Assembly: GCF_001425625.1 (NCBI RefSeq)
Contig: NZ_LMCP01000008.1
Coordinates: 1-64,000 of the forward strand
Length of the DNA stretch: 64,000 nucleotides
From: Mesorhizobium sp. Root102
GTDB lineage: Bacteria; Pseudomonadota; Alphaproteobacteria; Rhizobiales; Rhizobiaceae
Direction of reading: 5' to 3'
Shown here: positions 1 to 9,960 of the stretch, piece after piece
Layout: every line of letters begins with the position of its first letter
Numbering within the stretch: the stretch's first letter is position 1
Notes under the pieces: generated by a model
What the model saw: only the letters and a program-made list of their open reading frames with translations
Told to the model about the DNA's origin: nothing
Databases searched by the model: none
Translations under genes and position numbers: made by a program

Positions 1-38
1 AATCCCCGCTGAAAAAACGCAGGGTAAGGGTCAAACAT

Positions 39-93
39 GGGTCAATTCTCGATGGAAATATCCTGGGTTGCCGGGTCAGTTCTCAGTGGCAAT
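39..93. repeat. Two 21-bp direct repeats, possible IS21-like element terminus
   Basis: Two 21-bp copies that begin GGGTCA, at 39-59 and 73-93, match at 17 of 21 positions and lie 34 bp apart. A third partial copy (GGGTCA) begins near 28. Multiple internal terminal repeats of about 20 bp are typical of IS21-family ends, and this wording resembles rhizobial IS21 termini as I remember them. The transposase genes would lie left of the window. The element type is inference; the repeats themselves are visible. Confidence 0.45.
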
Positions 94-625
94 CAACAAT
101 GAGCCGCCTCGACGAGTCGGAGAAGATCGGAGCCAGAAGCTCCGGCTCCGAACAGAACTGCTTCAGGAAACTTGCGATCCCGTCTGTGGATGTCTGCCTC
201 GTGTCGGGCAGTGCAATTGTGTCAGCCTGTTTGACCATTACCGATCTCGTTTTGTTCCTTGATCCATTTCCCGGACACGAAAGGCCCGGGAAATGTCCCT
301 CAGATGAGGGCGCAGCTTAAATCGTCGGAGGACTCGAAAGGATGCCCAGGGGCATCCTTTAACTTCCATCTCACCGGGGGGTGAGCCGACTTCGAGTGTC
401 GAACGAGCCGTTTATCATGACGTTGAGCCAGATACGGTGACGCGTCAGGCAGGGAAAGCGATCTAAGCGGTGAGCAAGTTCCTCGTTCGACCACAGACAT
501 CTTTAAGTTTGCACACTCCCATCCAACGTAACCCCAGAGACAGACCTTAAGTCGCGTTGGAGACAGGATGCTTCCCACAGAGACAAAATCAGGTCGCATC
601 CTCACTTTAGCGCCTCAGAATCTTC
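94..625. other. Non-coding stretch between the left-edge repeats and nrdJ
   Basis: I see no convincing gene here. The short open frames have no recognisable domain and poor codon character. Two perfect inverted repeats stand out: 10-bp arms at 265-274 and 286-295 with an 11-nt loop, and 11-bp arms at 337-347 and 350-360 separated by 2 nt. The second is flanked by A and T runs on each side and could end the nrdJ transcript, although it lies about 265 bp past the nrdJ stop. Confidence 0.4.
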
Positions 626-3600
626 TCAGCTGCACCCGCTCGTGGCACCGCACGTGTCACACTTCTCGCAGGTCCCGTTGCGCACCATGGTAAAATTCTG
701 GCACTCGGAGCAGGAATTGCCGGTGTAGCCCTGCAGCAGTGACCTGGCGCGGCGGTCGTTGGCGAGTTTCTTGGCTTCGGCCGCCTCAACGGCCGCAGCG
801 TCGGTGAACAATCCCGCCGTGGCGTCGGATGCAACACCCGCCGCTTCCTCGAAGGCGATGTCCTCGGCCAGTTCCTTCGCCCGCTCCTCATAGTCGCGCT
901 TGTAGGCGACCGCTTCGTCGCTGGCCGGTTTCAGGGCCAGCACGTTGGAGCCGGAGAAGGCGGTCGGCACTGACCGGGCAGGGGTGCCCGAGGGGGCCGC
1001 GAAGCCCTTCGGATCGTTGCCGCTGACGCGCGACACCAGCTTCACCGGCGAGGCGCCTCGGGTCAGGCCCTTGGAGACCGCATCCGTCTTGCCTTCGCTG
1101 ATGTTGCGGCCAAGCGCGGTGTTGGAAAAGTCCGACTGGTCGACATGGGCGAGGTCGTTGCGGCCGAGATAGGAGATTGCCAGTTCGCGGAACACGTAGT
1201 CGAGGATCGACGTCGCGCTCTTGATGGCGTCGTTGCCTTGCACCATGCCGGCCGGCTCGAACTTGGTGAAGGTGAAGGCGTGCACATATTCTTCGAGCGG
1301 CACGCCATATTGCAGGCCGAGCGAGATGGCGATGGCGAAGTTGTTGAGAAGGCCACGCAGCGTCGCGCCTTCCTTGTTCATGTCGATGAAGATCTCGCCG
1401 AGACGGCCATCGTCATACTCACCGGTGCGCAGGAAGATGGTGTTGCCACCGATCTTGGCCTTCTGGGTGTAGCCCTTACGGCGGCCGGGCAGCTTTTCCT
1501 GCTCGCGCGACACGCGCTCGATGATGCGCTCGACGATCCGCTCGGTGATCTGTGCCGCGCGCGCCGCCGCCGGTGCAGCGATCAGCTGCTCGAGGGCTTC
1601 GTCCTCATCGTCCTCGCCATCGGCGAGCAGCGACGAGTTGAGCGGCTGCGACAGCTTCGAGCCGTCGCGGTAGAGCGCATTGGCCTTCAGCGCCAGCTTC
1701 CACGACAGCATGTAGGCGCCCTTGGCATCTTCCACCGTCGCGTCGTTGGGCATGTTGATGGTCTTCGAGATGGCGCCGGAGATGAAGGGCTGTGCCGCCG
1801 CCATCATCTGGATGTGGCTGTTGATGGACAGCGAGCGCTTGCCGATCTTGCCGCACGGGCTGGCGCAGTCGAACACTGCGAGGTGTTCGGGCTTGAGGAA
1901 GGGCGCGCCTTCCAGCGTCATCGCACCGCAGACATGGATGTTGGCGGCCTCGATGTCCTTCCTGGAGAAGCCCAGCGCCGGCAGGATCTCGAACGAGAAG
2001 TCGTTGAGCTGTTCGTCGGTGAAGCCGAACGTCTCCTTCACCCAGTCGGCGCCGAGCGTCCACTGGTTGAAGACGAACTTGATGTCGAAGGCCGACTTCA
2101 AGGCTGCGTTCAACGCCGCGATCTTGTCGTCGGTGAAACCCTTTGCCTTGAGCGCGCCGGGGTTGATGGCAGGCGCCTGGTTGAGATTGCCGTGGCCGAC
2201 CGCATAGGCCTCCATCTCGCCGATCTGGGCTTCGGAGTAGCCGAGCGTGCGCAAAGCTTCCGGCACGGCGCGGTTGATGATCTTGAAGTAGCCGCCGCCA
2301 GCCAGCTTCTTGAACTTCACCAGCGCGAAGTCGGGCTCGATGCCGGTGGTGTCGCAATCCATGACGAGGCCGATCGTGCCGGTCGGCGCGATCACGGTTG
2401 CCTGCGCATTGCGGTAGCCATGCTCCTCGCCGAGCTCTATGGCGCGGTCCCAGGCAGCCTTGGCGTGGGTCGCAAGGTCCTGCTGCTTCAGGTCGGAAGC
2501 GACCAGCGGCACCGGGTTGACGGCGAGCTTCTCATAGCCCTGCTTCTCGCCATAGGCGGCACGGCGATGATTGCGCATGACCCGCAGCATGTTCTGCGCG
2601 TTGCGGTCGTAGTCGGCGAAGGCGCCGAGCTCGGAAGCCATCTCGGCCGAGGTCGCATAGGCGACGCCGGTCATGATCGCGGTGAGTGCGGCGCAGATCG
2701 CGCGGCCCTCGTCGGAGTCATAGGGAATGCCGGACGTCATCAGCAGGCCGCCGATATTGGCGTAGCCGAGGCCGAGCGTGCGGTATTCATAGGACTGCTT
2801 GGCGATCTCCTTCGACGGGAACTGCGCCATCATCACCGAGATTTCGAGAACGACGGTCCACAGCCGCACGGTGTGCTCATAGGCAGCGATGTCGATCGTG
2901 CCGTCGGCGTTGCGGTAGGGCAGCAGATTGATCGAGGCGAGGTTGCAGGCCGTGTCGTCGAGGAACATGTATTCCGAGCACGGGTTGGACGCCCGGATCG
3001 CACCGGCGGAAGCGCAGGTGTGCCAGTCGTTCATCGTCGTGTTGAAGTGCAGGCCCGGATCGGCGGAAGCCCAGGCGGCGTAGCCGATCTTTTCCCAGAG
3101 GTCCCTGGCCTTCAGCGTCTTCAGCACCTTGCCGTCCTTGCGGGCGGTCAGGTGCCAGTCGGCATCGTCTTCGACGGCGCGCAGGAAATTGTCCTTCAGC
3201 GACACCGAATTGTTGGAGTTCTGGCCCGAAACCGTCAGGTAGGCATCCGAATCCCAGTCGGTGTCGTAGGTCTTGAACGACATCGACGAATAGCCCTGCT
3301 TGGCGAACTGGATGACGCGGTAGATGTAGTTCTCCGGTACGGCGGACTTCTTGGCCGCCTTGATCTCGCGCTTCAGCGCGGTGTTGATCGACGGGTCGAA
3401 GCAGTCGTCGCCATTGCCTTCGCAATTGACGCAGGCCTTCATGATCGCCTCAAGATGCTTCTTGACGATCTTCGAGCCGGTCACCAGCGAGGCAACTTTC
3501 TGCTCTTCATTGACCTTCCAGTCGATGAATTCCTCGATATCGGGGTGGTCGGCGTCGACGATGACCATTTTCGCGGCGCGGCGCGTCGTGCCGCCCGACT

Positions 3601-4408
3601 TGATGGCGCCCGCCGCGCGGTCACCGATCTTGAGGAAGCTCATCAGGCCGGACGAGCGGCCGCCGCCCGACAGCTTTTCGCCTTCGCCACGCAACAGCGA
3701 GAAGTTGGAGCCGGTGCCGGAGCCGTATTTGAACAGGCGCGCTTCACGCACCCACAGGTCCATGATGCCGCCCTCGTTGACCAGGTCGTCCTGCACGCCC
3801 TGGATGAAGCAGGCATGAGGCTGCGGATGCTCGTAGGAGGACTTCGACTTGGTCAGCTTGCCGGTGAACGGGTCGACATAGAAGTGGCCCTGGCTCGGGC
3901 CGTCGATGCCATAGGCCCAGTGCAGGCCGGTGTTGAACCATTGCGGCGAGTTCGGCGCCACGCGCTGCGTGGCCAGCATGTAGGCAAGCTCGTCGCGGAA
4001 AGCGCGCGCGTCTTCCTCCGACGCCTTGAAGTAGCCGCCCTTCCAGCCCCAATAGGTCCAGGTGCCGGCCAGCCGGTCGAAGACCTGGCGCGCGTCGATC
4101 TCGGAGCCGTAGCGCTCGGCTTCCGGCAGCTTGGCGAGTTCCGCCTCGTCGGCGACGGAGCGCCACAGGAAGGAGGGGACGTCGTTCTCTTCGATCTTCT
4201 TCAGGCGCGCGGGGACGCCGGCCTTGCGGAAATACTTCTGCGCCAGGATGTCGGCGGCAACCTGGGAGAACTGCGCCGGCACATCGATGTTGTCCAAGCG
4301 GAACACCACCGAACCATCCGGATTCTTGATCTCCGAAAGCGCCTTGCGGAATTCGATCTCCGCATAGGCAGATTGTCCTGGCTTGGTGAAACGACGCTCG
4401 ATGCGCAT
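626..4408 (-). CDS. nrdJ: Adenosylcobalamin-dependent (class II) ribonucleotide reductase
   Basis: The 1260-residue protein reduces ribonucleotides to deoxyribonucleotides in the cytoplasm, using adenosylcobalamin to start the radical. The central block [18 protein letters not shown] carries the conserved active-site and fold residues of class II enzymes, and [15 protein letters not shown] and [15 protein letters not shown] are typical of the rhizobial NrdJ family. The C-terminus ends in a cysteine cluster ([15 protein letters not shown]) that fits the redox-active or zinc tail. The length agrees with long alphaproteobacterial NrdJ proteins. The ATG at 4408 has AAAAGGGA about 8 nt upstream. 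It stands alone, and a NrdR-type box pair lies about 235-280 bp upstream. I see no B12 riboswitch. Confidence 0.96.
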   Translation of the reverse strand: MRIERRFTKPGQSAYAEIEFRKALSEIKNPDGSVVFRLDNIDVPAQFSQVAADILAQKYFRKAGVPARLKKIEENDVPSFLWRSVADEAELAKLPEAERYGSEIDARQVFDRLAGTWTYWGWKGGYFKASEEDARAFRDELAYMLATQRVAPNSPQWFNTGLHWAYGIDGPSQGHFYVDPFTGKLTKSKSSYEHPQPHACFIQGVQDDLVNEGGIMDLWVREARLFKYGSGTGSNFSLLRGEGEKLSGGGRSSGLMSFLKIGDRAAGAIKSGGTTRRAAKMVIVDADHPDIEEFIDWKVNEEQKVASLVTGSKIVKKHLEAIMKACVNCEGNGDDCFDPSINTALKREIKAAKKSAVPENYIYRVIQFAKQGYSSMSFKTYDTDWDSDAYLTVSGQNSNNSVSLKDNFLRAVEDDADWHLTARKDGKVLKTLKARDLWEKIGYAAWASADPGLHFNTTMNDWHTCASAGAIRASNPCSEYMFLDDTACNLASINLLPYRNADGTIDIAAYEHTVRLWTVVLEISVMMAQFPSKEIAKQSYEYRTLGLGYANIGGLLMTSGIPYDSDEGRAICAALTAIMTGVAYATSAEMASELGAFADYDRNAQNMLRVMRNHRRAAYGEKQGYEKLAVNPVPLVASDLKQQDLATHAKAAWDRAIELGEEHGYRNAQATVIAPTGTIGLVMDCDTTGIEPDFALVKFKKLAGGGYFKIINRAVPEALRTLGYSEAQIGEMEAYAVGHGNLNQAPAINPGALKAKGFTDDKIAALNAALKSAFDIKFVFNQWTLGADWVKETFGFTDEQLNDFSFEILPALGFSRKDIEAANIHVCGAMTLEGAPFLKPEHLAVFDCASPCGKIGKRSLSINSHIQMMAAAQPFISGAISKTINMPNDATVEDAKGAYMLSWKLALKANALYRDGSKLSQPLNSSLLADGEDDEDEALEQLIAAPAAARAAQITERIVERIIERVSREQEKLPGRRKGYTQKAKIGGNTIFLRTGEYDDGRLGEIFIDMNKEGATLRGLLNNFAIAISLGLQYGVPLEEYVHAFTFTKFEPAGMVQGNDAIKSATSILDYVFRELAISYLGRNDLAHVDQSDFSNTALGRNISEGKTDAVSKGLTRGASPVKLVSRVSGNDPKGFAAPSGTPARSVPTAFSGSNVLALKPASDEAVAYKRDYEERAKELAEDIAFEEAAGVASDATAGLFTDAAAVEAAEAKKLANDRRARSLLQGYTGNSCSECQNFTMVRNGTCEKCDTCGATSGCS

Positions 4409-4641
4409 TGGTCCGGTCCCTTTTGTCTATATATAGCGCTTTTCCCCAGGGATTTCCGCCCCTAATGCGAAACGCGCATGTCCGCCGTCTGCCGGCGTTA
4501 GAAAACGGCCGGCTCTCCATTTTGCAGTCTCCGCCGGCCCTGCTGGTCAAACTCCTTGCGAAGTGCCTGTCCAACGCGCCGACGAACCCCGCGGGTCCCT
4601 CAAAACTGATTTTTTCCGATTCCCTCGCTGGAGGGAAATTC

Positions 4642-4686
4642 ACACTATCTAGCGCCGAACCTACCTGCAAACACTAAATATAGTAT
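4642..4686 (-). promoter_or_regulatory. Candidate NrdR box pair upstream of nrdJ
   Basis: The 16-mer at 4671-4686 (ACACTAAATATAGTAT) matches the NrdR consensus ACACWATATMTWGTRT at 15 of 16 positions. A weaker second half-match starting ACACTATCTAG lies at 4642-4657, 29 bp away start to start and so close to three helical turns, the usual arrangement of paired NrdR boxes. NrdR is the ATP/dATP-sensing repressor of nrd genes. The only nrd gene nearby is nrdJ. Confidence 0.7.
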
Positions 4687-4993
4687 TAACAGACAATTTA
4701 TTCCAGTCCGGCAATTGTCCCTATCGTCCCCAACCACCCCACAATCCCAACGCTTCCGCCGGCCTCGTATACAGGCGGAAATGCGGGCAAAAACGCACAT
4801 AATCCGGGAAAAAGACCGGGCTCAGAACTTTCCGGTCGCACTCTCAACAGGAGCGCATGGCCTATAAAAGGCGACTCGTTTTGCGCCGTCAAGGATTCGT
4901 TTGCGTAGCTTTTGTGACCCCAACATCTTGTGTGTCACATATGTGGATAACGGGGATAGAAAGCCGGCTGAGCCGAATTCGCTTTGGCATGAT

Positions 4994-5080
4994 CGCAAGC
5001 CGCCCTTCGCCCTTGGGCAAGCCAAAGTTTGCCCGAGGCAAGCCCGCCGTTTGCCCCAGGGCGAGCCACCGTTTGCCTAG
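4994..5080. repeat. Three to four tandem 21-23-bp repeats, each internally palindromic
   Basis: Units at 5016-5036, 5037-5059 and 5060-5080 share the pattern GGCAAGCC, a short variable centre, then GTTTGCC and AG. A degenerate unit precedes them at 4994-5014. The two halves of each unit are inverted copies (GGCAAgC with GtTTGCC), so each could bind a dimer or fold. The array lies between nrdJ and the ABC operon, about 145-230 bp upstream of the predicted operon promoter. The remainder of 4687-5223 holds no gene I can support. Confidence 0.6.
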
Positions 5081-5223
5081 GGATTGCCGCCATCCGCGCA
5101 TGACCGGAGAGGTTCAATTCCATGAGGCACGTCAATCTGCCGGTGAAATGGACGATCGGTCGGGAAGGACGGCGCAAATCGATTGCCGGATTCGGATGAC
5201 GACGCAACCCAGGGAGAAAAAAC

Positions 5224-5253
5224 TTGACGTTGCGAAGGGCTGATGCATCTACT
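5224..5253 (+). promoter_or_regulatory. Predicted promoter of the peptide-uptake operon
   Basis: TTGACG at 5224-5229 matches the -35 box at five of six positions. After 18 bp comes TCTACT at 5248-5253, a four-of-six match to the -10 box. The first gene starts at 5311, giving a leader of about 50 nt that contains the palindrome at 5275-5290. Confidence 0.45.
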
Positions 5254-5274
5254 AGTCCGTAACTAAGATATAAG

Positions 5275-5290
5275 TTCCATAAATATGGAA
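5275..5290 (+). promoter_or_regulatory. Palindrome TTCCATA-AA-TATGGAA, candidate IclR operator
   Basis: Perfect 7-bp arms separated by two bases lie between the predicted start point and the first codon of the ABC operon, 20 bp before the ATG. TTCC...GGAA palindromes of this size are typical IclR-family sites, and the operon ends with an IclR-family gene. The position downstream of the promoter suggests repression. The pairing of this site with that regulator is inference. Confidence 0.55.
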
Positions 5291-5310
5291 TAGATGCGAA
5301 GGGAACCAAG

Positions 5311-6849
5311 ATGAAGCGCTTTTTCCAAATCGCAGCTTCGCTCGCCGCACTTATGCTGCCGGCGACGGGCAATGTCTGGGCTGAGCCCGCCAAGGGCGGC
5401 GTCATCGATGTGGCCACGATCGGCGAACCGCCGACGCTCGATCCGATGGCGTCGACCGCCGATCTCGTCGGCATCGTTACGCAGCACATCTACGAGACGC
5501 TTTACACCTTCGACAAGGATTGGGGCATCACGCCCCTTCTCGCCGCCGACATGCCGCAGATTTCACCTGACGGGCTCGTCTACACCATCAAGCTCAGGAC
5601 CGGCGTGAAGTTCCATGACGGCAGCGATATGAACTCGGCCGACGTCGTCGCGTCGCTGCAACGCTGGATGAAAATCGCCACGCGCGGCAAGCAGGCCGCC
5701 GAGGTCATCGCCTCGGTCGACGCGGTCGACGACAGCACGGTCAAGATCACGCTCAAGAAGCCATTCGCGCCACTGCTGGCGCTGTTGTCGCTCAACAACG
5801 CCGCCGCCATCGTCATTCCGTCCGAGAATGCAGGGCAGGACCCGCTGGCCAGTTTTGTCGGCACCGGCCCCTATATGCTGAAGGACCGCAAGCCCGACCA
5901 GTTCATCCAGCTTGCCCGCTTCGATGGCTACAAGTCGCGCGATGGCGAGCCCAACGGTTATGGCGGCGCCAGGAAGCAATATCTCGACGAAATCCGTTTC
6001 GTGCCGGTCCCCGATGCCAACACCCGCGTCGAGGGGGCGGTTGCCGGCCAGTTCGCCTATGCCGATTCTCTGCCCGTGGAATCCTTCGACAAGATTTCCG
6101 GCGGCAAGACCGCGCCGGTCATCCTGAAACCCTTCGGCTGGCCGGTTTTCGTCCTTAACACTAAGCAGGGGCTGAACGCCGACATCCGCATCCGCAAGGC
6201 AATCCAGGCAGCACTGGCACCCAATGACATGCTGCTTGCCGCCTTCGGCTCCAAGGACTTCTTCGCCGCCGACGGCGCGCTCTATCCCGAAGGCTATGCC
6301 TGGCACACCGATGCCGGCGTCGAAGCTTACAAGCCCGATGGCGACACCGAGGCCGCCGCGGCGCTGCTGAAAGAGGCCGGTTACGACGGCAAGCCGTTGC
6401 GGATCCTCACTAGCCGCCAGTACGAGTTCCACTACAAGATGGCGCAGGTTGCCGCGGAGTATCTCAAGGCCGCCGGTTTCCAGGTCCAACTCGACGTGGT
6501 CGAATGGGCGACACTGACCAAGAACCGCACCGATCCGGCGCTCTGGGACATCTACATCACCCACAGCCCGTTCCTGCCTGAGCCCTCGCTGACCGGCATC
6601 ATGTCGGATTCTTCGCCGGGCTGGTGGGTTTCCGACCGCAAGCACCAGGTGCTGGGCGCCTTCAATGCCGAGTCCGATCCGGCCAAGCGCGTCGCGCTGT
6701 TCGCCGATGTGCAAAAGGCGGTCTTCGAAGAGGTTCCGGCGGTCAAGATCGGCGACTTCAACGCATTGGCCGCCCAGGCGCCGACGCTCAAGGGCGTGAC
6801 GCCGGCGCCATGGCCGTATTTCTGGAACGCCTATCTGGAAGCCAAGTAG
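5311..6849 (+). CDS. ABC transporter periplasmic substrate-binding protein, peptide/opine class
   Basis: This 512-residue extracytoplasmic binding protein of family 5 (SBP_bac_5, DppA/OppA-like) delivers a ligand to the permeases encoded next. It opens with a signal peptide (KRF, hydrophobic stretch, cleavage near VWAEP) and then the family hallmark ATIGEPPTLDPMAST. Later TIKLRTGVKFHDGSDMNSADVVAS is the characteristic early motif of this family. The ATG is preceded by AAGGGAACC. It is the first gene of the operon and sits behind a promoter and a palindrome. Family 5 proteins bind peptides, opines, nickel or glycosides, so the ligand cannot be read off; the downstream amidohydrolase suggests an acylated amino-acid derivative. 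Confidence 0.92.
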   Translation: MKRFFQIAASLAALMLPATGNVWAEPAKGGVIDVATIGEPPTLDPMASTADLVGIVTQHIYETLYTFDKDWGITPLLAADMPQISPDGLVYTIKLRTGVKFHDGSDMNSADVVASLQRWMKIATRGKQAAEVIASVDAVDDSTVKITLKKPFAPLLALLSLNNAAAIVIPSENAGQDPLASFVGTGPYMLKDRKPDQFIQLARFDGYKSRDGEPNGYGGARKQYLDEIRFVPVPDANTRVEGAVAGQFAYADSLPVESFDKISGGKTAPVILKPFGWPVFVLNTKQGLNADIRIRKAIQAALAPNDMLLAAFGSKDFFAADGALYPEGYAWHTDAGVEAYKPDGDTEAAAALLKEAGYDGKPLRILTSRQYEFHYKMAQVAAEYLKAAGFQVQLDVVEWATLTKNRTDPALWDIYITHSPFLPEPSLTGIMSDSSPGWWVSDRKHQVLGAFNAESDPAKRVALFADVQKAVFEEVPAVKIGDFNALAAQAPTLKGVTPAPWPYFWNAYLEAK

Positions 6850-6935
6850 TTCCTCCCGCAACCGGGCGCCGGCCAGACTTCGCCGGCGCCCAACAAGACC
6901 GTTTCGATGGATTGTGGAAGGGACAGGCTGAACCG

Positions 6936-7877
6936 ATGCTGCGCTCGATCTTCAACAGACTTCTCGGCATGATCGTCGTCATGGCGCTGGTGGTCACCAT
7001 CGTCTTCGTCATCGTGCGCGTGACACCGGGCGATCCGGCGGCAGTGATGCTCGGCCCCGACGCGTCGGCCGCCGACATCGCAGCACTTCGCTCCAGGCTC
7101 GGGCTCGACGGCTCGATTCTCGAACAGTTCGGACGCTACGTGCTTGGCGTGGTGCAAGGTGATTTCGGTCAGTCGATCTTCCTCGGCGAGCCGGTCACGA
7201 CGGCGCTGGCGCAGCGTGCCGAGCCGACCTTCTTCCTCACCGTGTTCTCGCTGCTGATCGCGACGGCGATCGCCTTGCCGGTCGGCATACTGGCTGCCTA
7301 CAAGCGCGGTTCGGTCTTCGATCAGGCAACGACCACCATCGCCATGTTCGCGGCCAGCGTGCCGAGCTTCTGGCTGGGGCTGCTGTTCATCCAGTTCTTC
7401 GCCGTGAGGCTCGGCTGGTTCGATACGTCAGGCTATGGCGGGCCGGGCGCATCCTTTGCCGACAGGCTGAACCATCTCGTGCTGCCGGCGCTGGCGCTCG
7501 GCCTCGTCTCATCGGCGCTGATCACCCGCTTCACCCGCGCTTCGATGCTCGACGTGCTCAACGACGACTATGTGCGCACAGCACGCTCCAAGGGCATGAG
7601 CGAATGGCGCGTGGTGCTGAAGCATGCCTTCAAGAATGCGCTGATCCCCATCCTCACCGTCATCGGGCTGACCGCCGCTTTGCTCATTTCCGGAGCGGTG
7701 GTCACCGAAACGGTGTTCGGCCTGCCGGGCGTCGGCAGCCTCGTCGTCTCGGCGGTGCTGAGACGCGACTATCCTGTCATCCAGGGTGCGCTGCTGGTCA
7801 TTGCCGGGCTTTACGTGCTGGTCAATTTCGCCATCGACATGCTGTATCTCGCGGTCGATCCCAGGGTCCGCTACTGA
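6936..7877 (+). CDS. ABC transporter permease, DppB/OppB type
   Basis: The 313-residue inner-membrane permease is the first of a DppBC-like pair. The start at 6936 gives MLRSIFNRLLGM, followed by a membrane segment and the conserved VRVTPGDPAAVMLGPDAS periplasmic region; GAAGGGA precedes the ATG. The EAA loop that contacts the ATPases is visible around YVRTARSKGMSEWRVVLKHAFKN, and the C-terminal segment ETVFGLPGVGSL is typical of DppB. The frame is open upstream inside the preceding gene, but a start there would overlap it and lacks family similarity. Its stop overlaps the next start by one base. Confidence 0.93.
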   Translation: MLRSIFNRLLGMIVVMALVVTIVFVIVRVTPGDPAAVMLGPDASAADIAALRSRLGLDGSILEQFGRYVLGVVQGDFGQSIFLGEPVTTALAQRAEPTFFLTVFSLLIATAIALPVGILAAYKRGSVFDQATTTIAMFAASVPSFWLGLLFIQFFAVRLGWFDTSGYGGPGASFADRLNHLVLPALALGLVSSALITRFTRASMLDVLNDDYVRTARSKGMSEWRVVLKHAFKNALIPILTVIGLTAALLISGAVVTETVFGLPGVGSLVVSAVLRRDYPVIQGALLVIAGLYVLVNFAIDMLYLAVDPRVRY

Positions 7878-8740
7878 TGGCCGCGATCTCGGTTCCGCTT
7901 CACTCAGAGCCCAACATCCTTTCGCGGCTGATCGGCAGGCCAACATCGGCCGCCGGCATCGCCGTGCTGGTGATCATTGTGCTGGCTGCGATCCTGGCGC
8001 CTGTCATCGCGCCCTATGCGCCGTCAAAACTCTCCATCGCCAGCCGGCTGCATCCGTCGAGCCTCGACCATCTGTTCGGCACCGACGATCTCGGCCGCGA
8101 TGTGTTCACCCGCATGCTCTATGCCGCGCGCACCACGCTCAGCGTCGGCTTCGCCGTGGTCGTCTTTTCATCCATCATCGGCACCCTGATGGGGCTGGTA
8201 TCTGGCTATTTCAAACGGCTGGATGCGCCGGTATCGCGGCTGATCGATGCCATGATGGCGTTCCCGGATATCCTGCTCGCCATCGCGCTGGTCGCCGCAC
8301 TTGGCGCGACCGCGGTCAATGTCGTCATCGCGCTCGGCATCGTCTATGCGCCGCGGCTTGCGCGCGTCGTGCGGGCCTCGACGCTGGTCATCCGCGAACT
8401 TCCCTATGTCGAGGCGGCGCGCGCGCTGGGTGTGCCGACGCCAATCATCCTGGTCCGCCATGTGCTGCGCAACGTCACCTCGCCGCTCTTGGTGCAGGGC
8501 ACCTTCATCTTCGCCAACGCCATCCTGGCTGAGGCGGGTCTGTCTTTCCTCGGCGTCGGCATTTCGCCCGACATTCCGACCTGGGGCACCATGATCGCCA
8601 CCGGCCGCCAGTACATGGATCAGGCACCCTGGGTCATGATGTTTCCAGGTGCGGCCATCGTCGTCACGGTGCTGTCGCTGCAGCTTGTCGGCGATGGCCT
8701 GCGCGATCTTCTCGACCCCCGTCTGGCAAAGGATATCTGA
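7877..8740 (+). CDS. ABC transporter permease, DppC/OppC type
   Basis: The 287-residue second permease has the DppC layout: a short cytoplasmic N-terminus, a first membrane helix around GIAVLVIIVLAAILAPVIA, then HLFGTDDLGRDVFTRMLYAA, the family signature before the transport core. The EAA loop is PYVEAARALGVPTPIILVRH, and AEAGLSFLGVG follows. The ATG shares one base with the preceding stop (TGATG), so the permeases are translationally coupled. Partner of the upstream DppB-like subunit and of two ATPases downstream. Confidence 0.93.
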   Translation: MAAISVPLHSEPNILSRLIGRPTSAAGIAVLVIIVLAAILAPVIAPYAPSKLSIASRLHPSSLDHLFGTDDLGRDVFTRMLYAARTTLSVGFAVVVFSSIIGTLMGLVSGYFKRLDAPVSRLIDAMMAFPDILLAIALVAALGATAVNVVIALGIVYAPRLARVVRASTLVIRELPYVEAARALGVPTPIILVRHVLRNVTSPLLVQGTFIFANAILAEAGLSFLGVGISPDIPTWGTMIATGRQYMDQAPWVMMFPGAAIVVTVLSLQLVGDGLRDLLDPRLAKDI

Positions 8741-9960
8741 TGTTCGGCAATCGTTTCCAAAAGGCCGACCGGCCGCTGCTCATCAAGGACGCCAGACCCG
8801 TCGGGTTCGGCGGCGGCTTAGATCAGCCGATCGACGTGCTGGTCGACGAGCAGGGCCGTATCGCCGAAACAGCCTCAGGAATTTCCGCAGGCGATGGTGT
8901 CAATATTGTCGATGCCAAGGGCGCCTTCCTGTCGCCGGGCTGGACCGATCTCCATGTCCATGTCTGGTATGGCGGCACCGATATCTCGCTGCGCCCTGAA
9001 CAATGTGGTGCGGCGCGCGGTGTGACTACGATGGTCGATGCCGGCTCGGCCGGCGAAGCCAATTTCCATGGCTTTCGCGAATTCATTATCGAACCTGCCA
9101 AGGAGAACGTCTACGCCTTCCTGAATATCGGTTCGATCGGCCTCGTTGCCTGCAACCGCGTCAGCGAACTGATCGACATGCGCTCCATCGATTTCGACCG
9201 CACAATCGCCACCGTCGAGGCCAACCGCGATGTCATCGTTGGGCTAAAAGTTCGCGCCAGCCATGTCATCACAGGCGGCTGGGACCTGACGCCGGTCCGG
9301 TTGGCGAAGAAGCTCAGCCGCATCCTCAAGCTGCCCATCATGGTGCATGTCGGCGAACCGCCGCCGCTCTACGATGATGTGCTCGGCCTGTTGACGGAAG
9401 GCGACATCGTCACCCATTGCTTCAACGGCAAGGCCGGCGGTTCGATCATCGAGGATGACGATCTCTACCAACTTGCCGAACAGTCGGCGGCGCGCGGCAT
9501 CGTGCTCGATGTCGGGCATGGCGGCGCCTCCTTCTCTTTCGATGTCGCCAAAGCCGCCCTCGAGCGCGGCCTGCCGCCGGCAACGATCTCGACTGATCTT
9601 CACAACCGCTCGCTCGACACCTCGGTCTGGGACATGGCCACCACCATGTCCAAGCTGTTGTCGCTCGGCATGAAATTCGAGGATGTGGTGGCCGCGTCGA
9701 CCACCGCGCCGCGCCGCGCCATCCGCTTGCCGACCGAGCAGTTGCTCGACAAGGGCAAGCCAGCGGAGTTCACTCTGTTCGACGTCGTCGACGCCGACCT
9801 GACGGTACGCGATTCACAAGGTGCGTTGAGCACGTTGCACCGGCTGTTCGAACCGCGCCACGCCATTTTGGGCGCGCACGCCGTTGCAGCTCATCGCCAT
9901 ATGCCCACGGCAGGCGAGAGCGGTCCCCACGCCTGTCCGCATTGCGGGTGGAAGTCGTGA
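8740..9960 (+). CDS. Amidohydrolase-superfamily metallohydrolase, cog3964 type
   Basis: This 406-residue TIM-barrel hydrolase has a full binuclear metal site: the HxH pair at H72 and H74 ([10 protein letters not shown]), a likely carboxylated lysine at K170 (GLKVRAS), H203 (MVHVGEP), H226 (THCFNG) and the catalytic aspartate D286 (STDLHNR). Members of cog3964 were often labelled dihydroorotase. The Agrobacterium member Atu3266 is, to my knowledge, a hydrolase of acetylated (R)-hydroxy/amino acid derivatives, and the group often sits beside SelA-like genes, as here. The frame overlaps both neighbours by 1-4 bases. An odd [10 protein letters not shown] tail ends the protein and may bind metal. 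The true substrate is unknown; a deacylase acting on the imported compound is my inference. Confidence 0.85.
   Translation: MFGNRFQKADRPLLIKDARPVGFGGGLDQPIDVLVDEQGRIAETASGISAGDGVNIVDAKGAFLSPGWTDLHVHVWYGGTDISLRPEQCGAARGVTTMVDAGSAGEANFHGFREFIIEPAKENVYAFLNIGSIGLVACNRVSELIDMRSIDFDRTIATVEANRDVIVGLKVRASHVITGGWDLTPVRLAKKLSRILKLPIMVHVGEPPPLYDDVLGLLTEGDIVTHCFNGKAGGSIIEDDDLYQLAEQSAARGIVLDVGHGGASFSFDVAKAALERGLPPATISTDLHNRSLDTSVWDMATTMSKLLSLGMKFEDVVAASTTAPRRAIRLPTEQLLDKGKPAEFTLFDVVDADLTVRDSQGALSTLHRLFEPRHAILGAHAVAAHRHMPTAGESGPHACPHCGWKS

Noticed and set aside
300..605. 101-codon minus-strand frame near the left edge
   Set aside because: No domain, no ribosome site, and atypical codons. The region is better read as non-coding.
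1145..4465. Long plus-strand open frame of 1106 codons
   Set aside because: It lies fully opposite nrdJ, is rich in Gly, Arg, Val and Asp repeats, and has no domain. It is a GC-rich antisense shadow.
4409..4641. B12 riboswitch upstream of nrdJ
   Set aside because: No B12-box-like core (GCCACTG) on the minus strand between the start and the NrdR sites.
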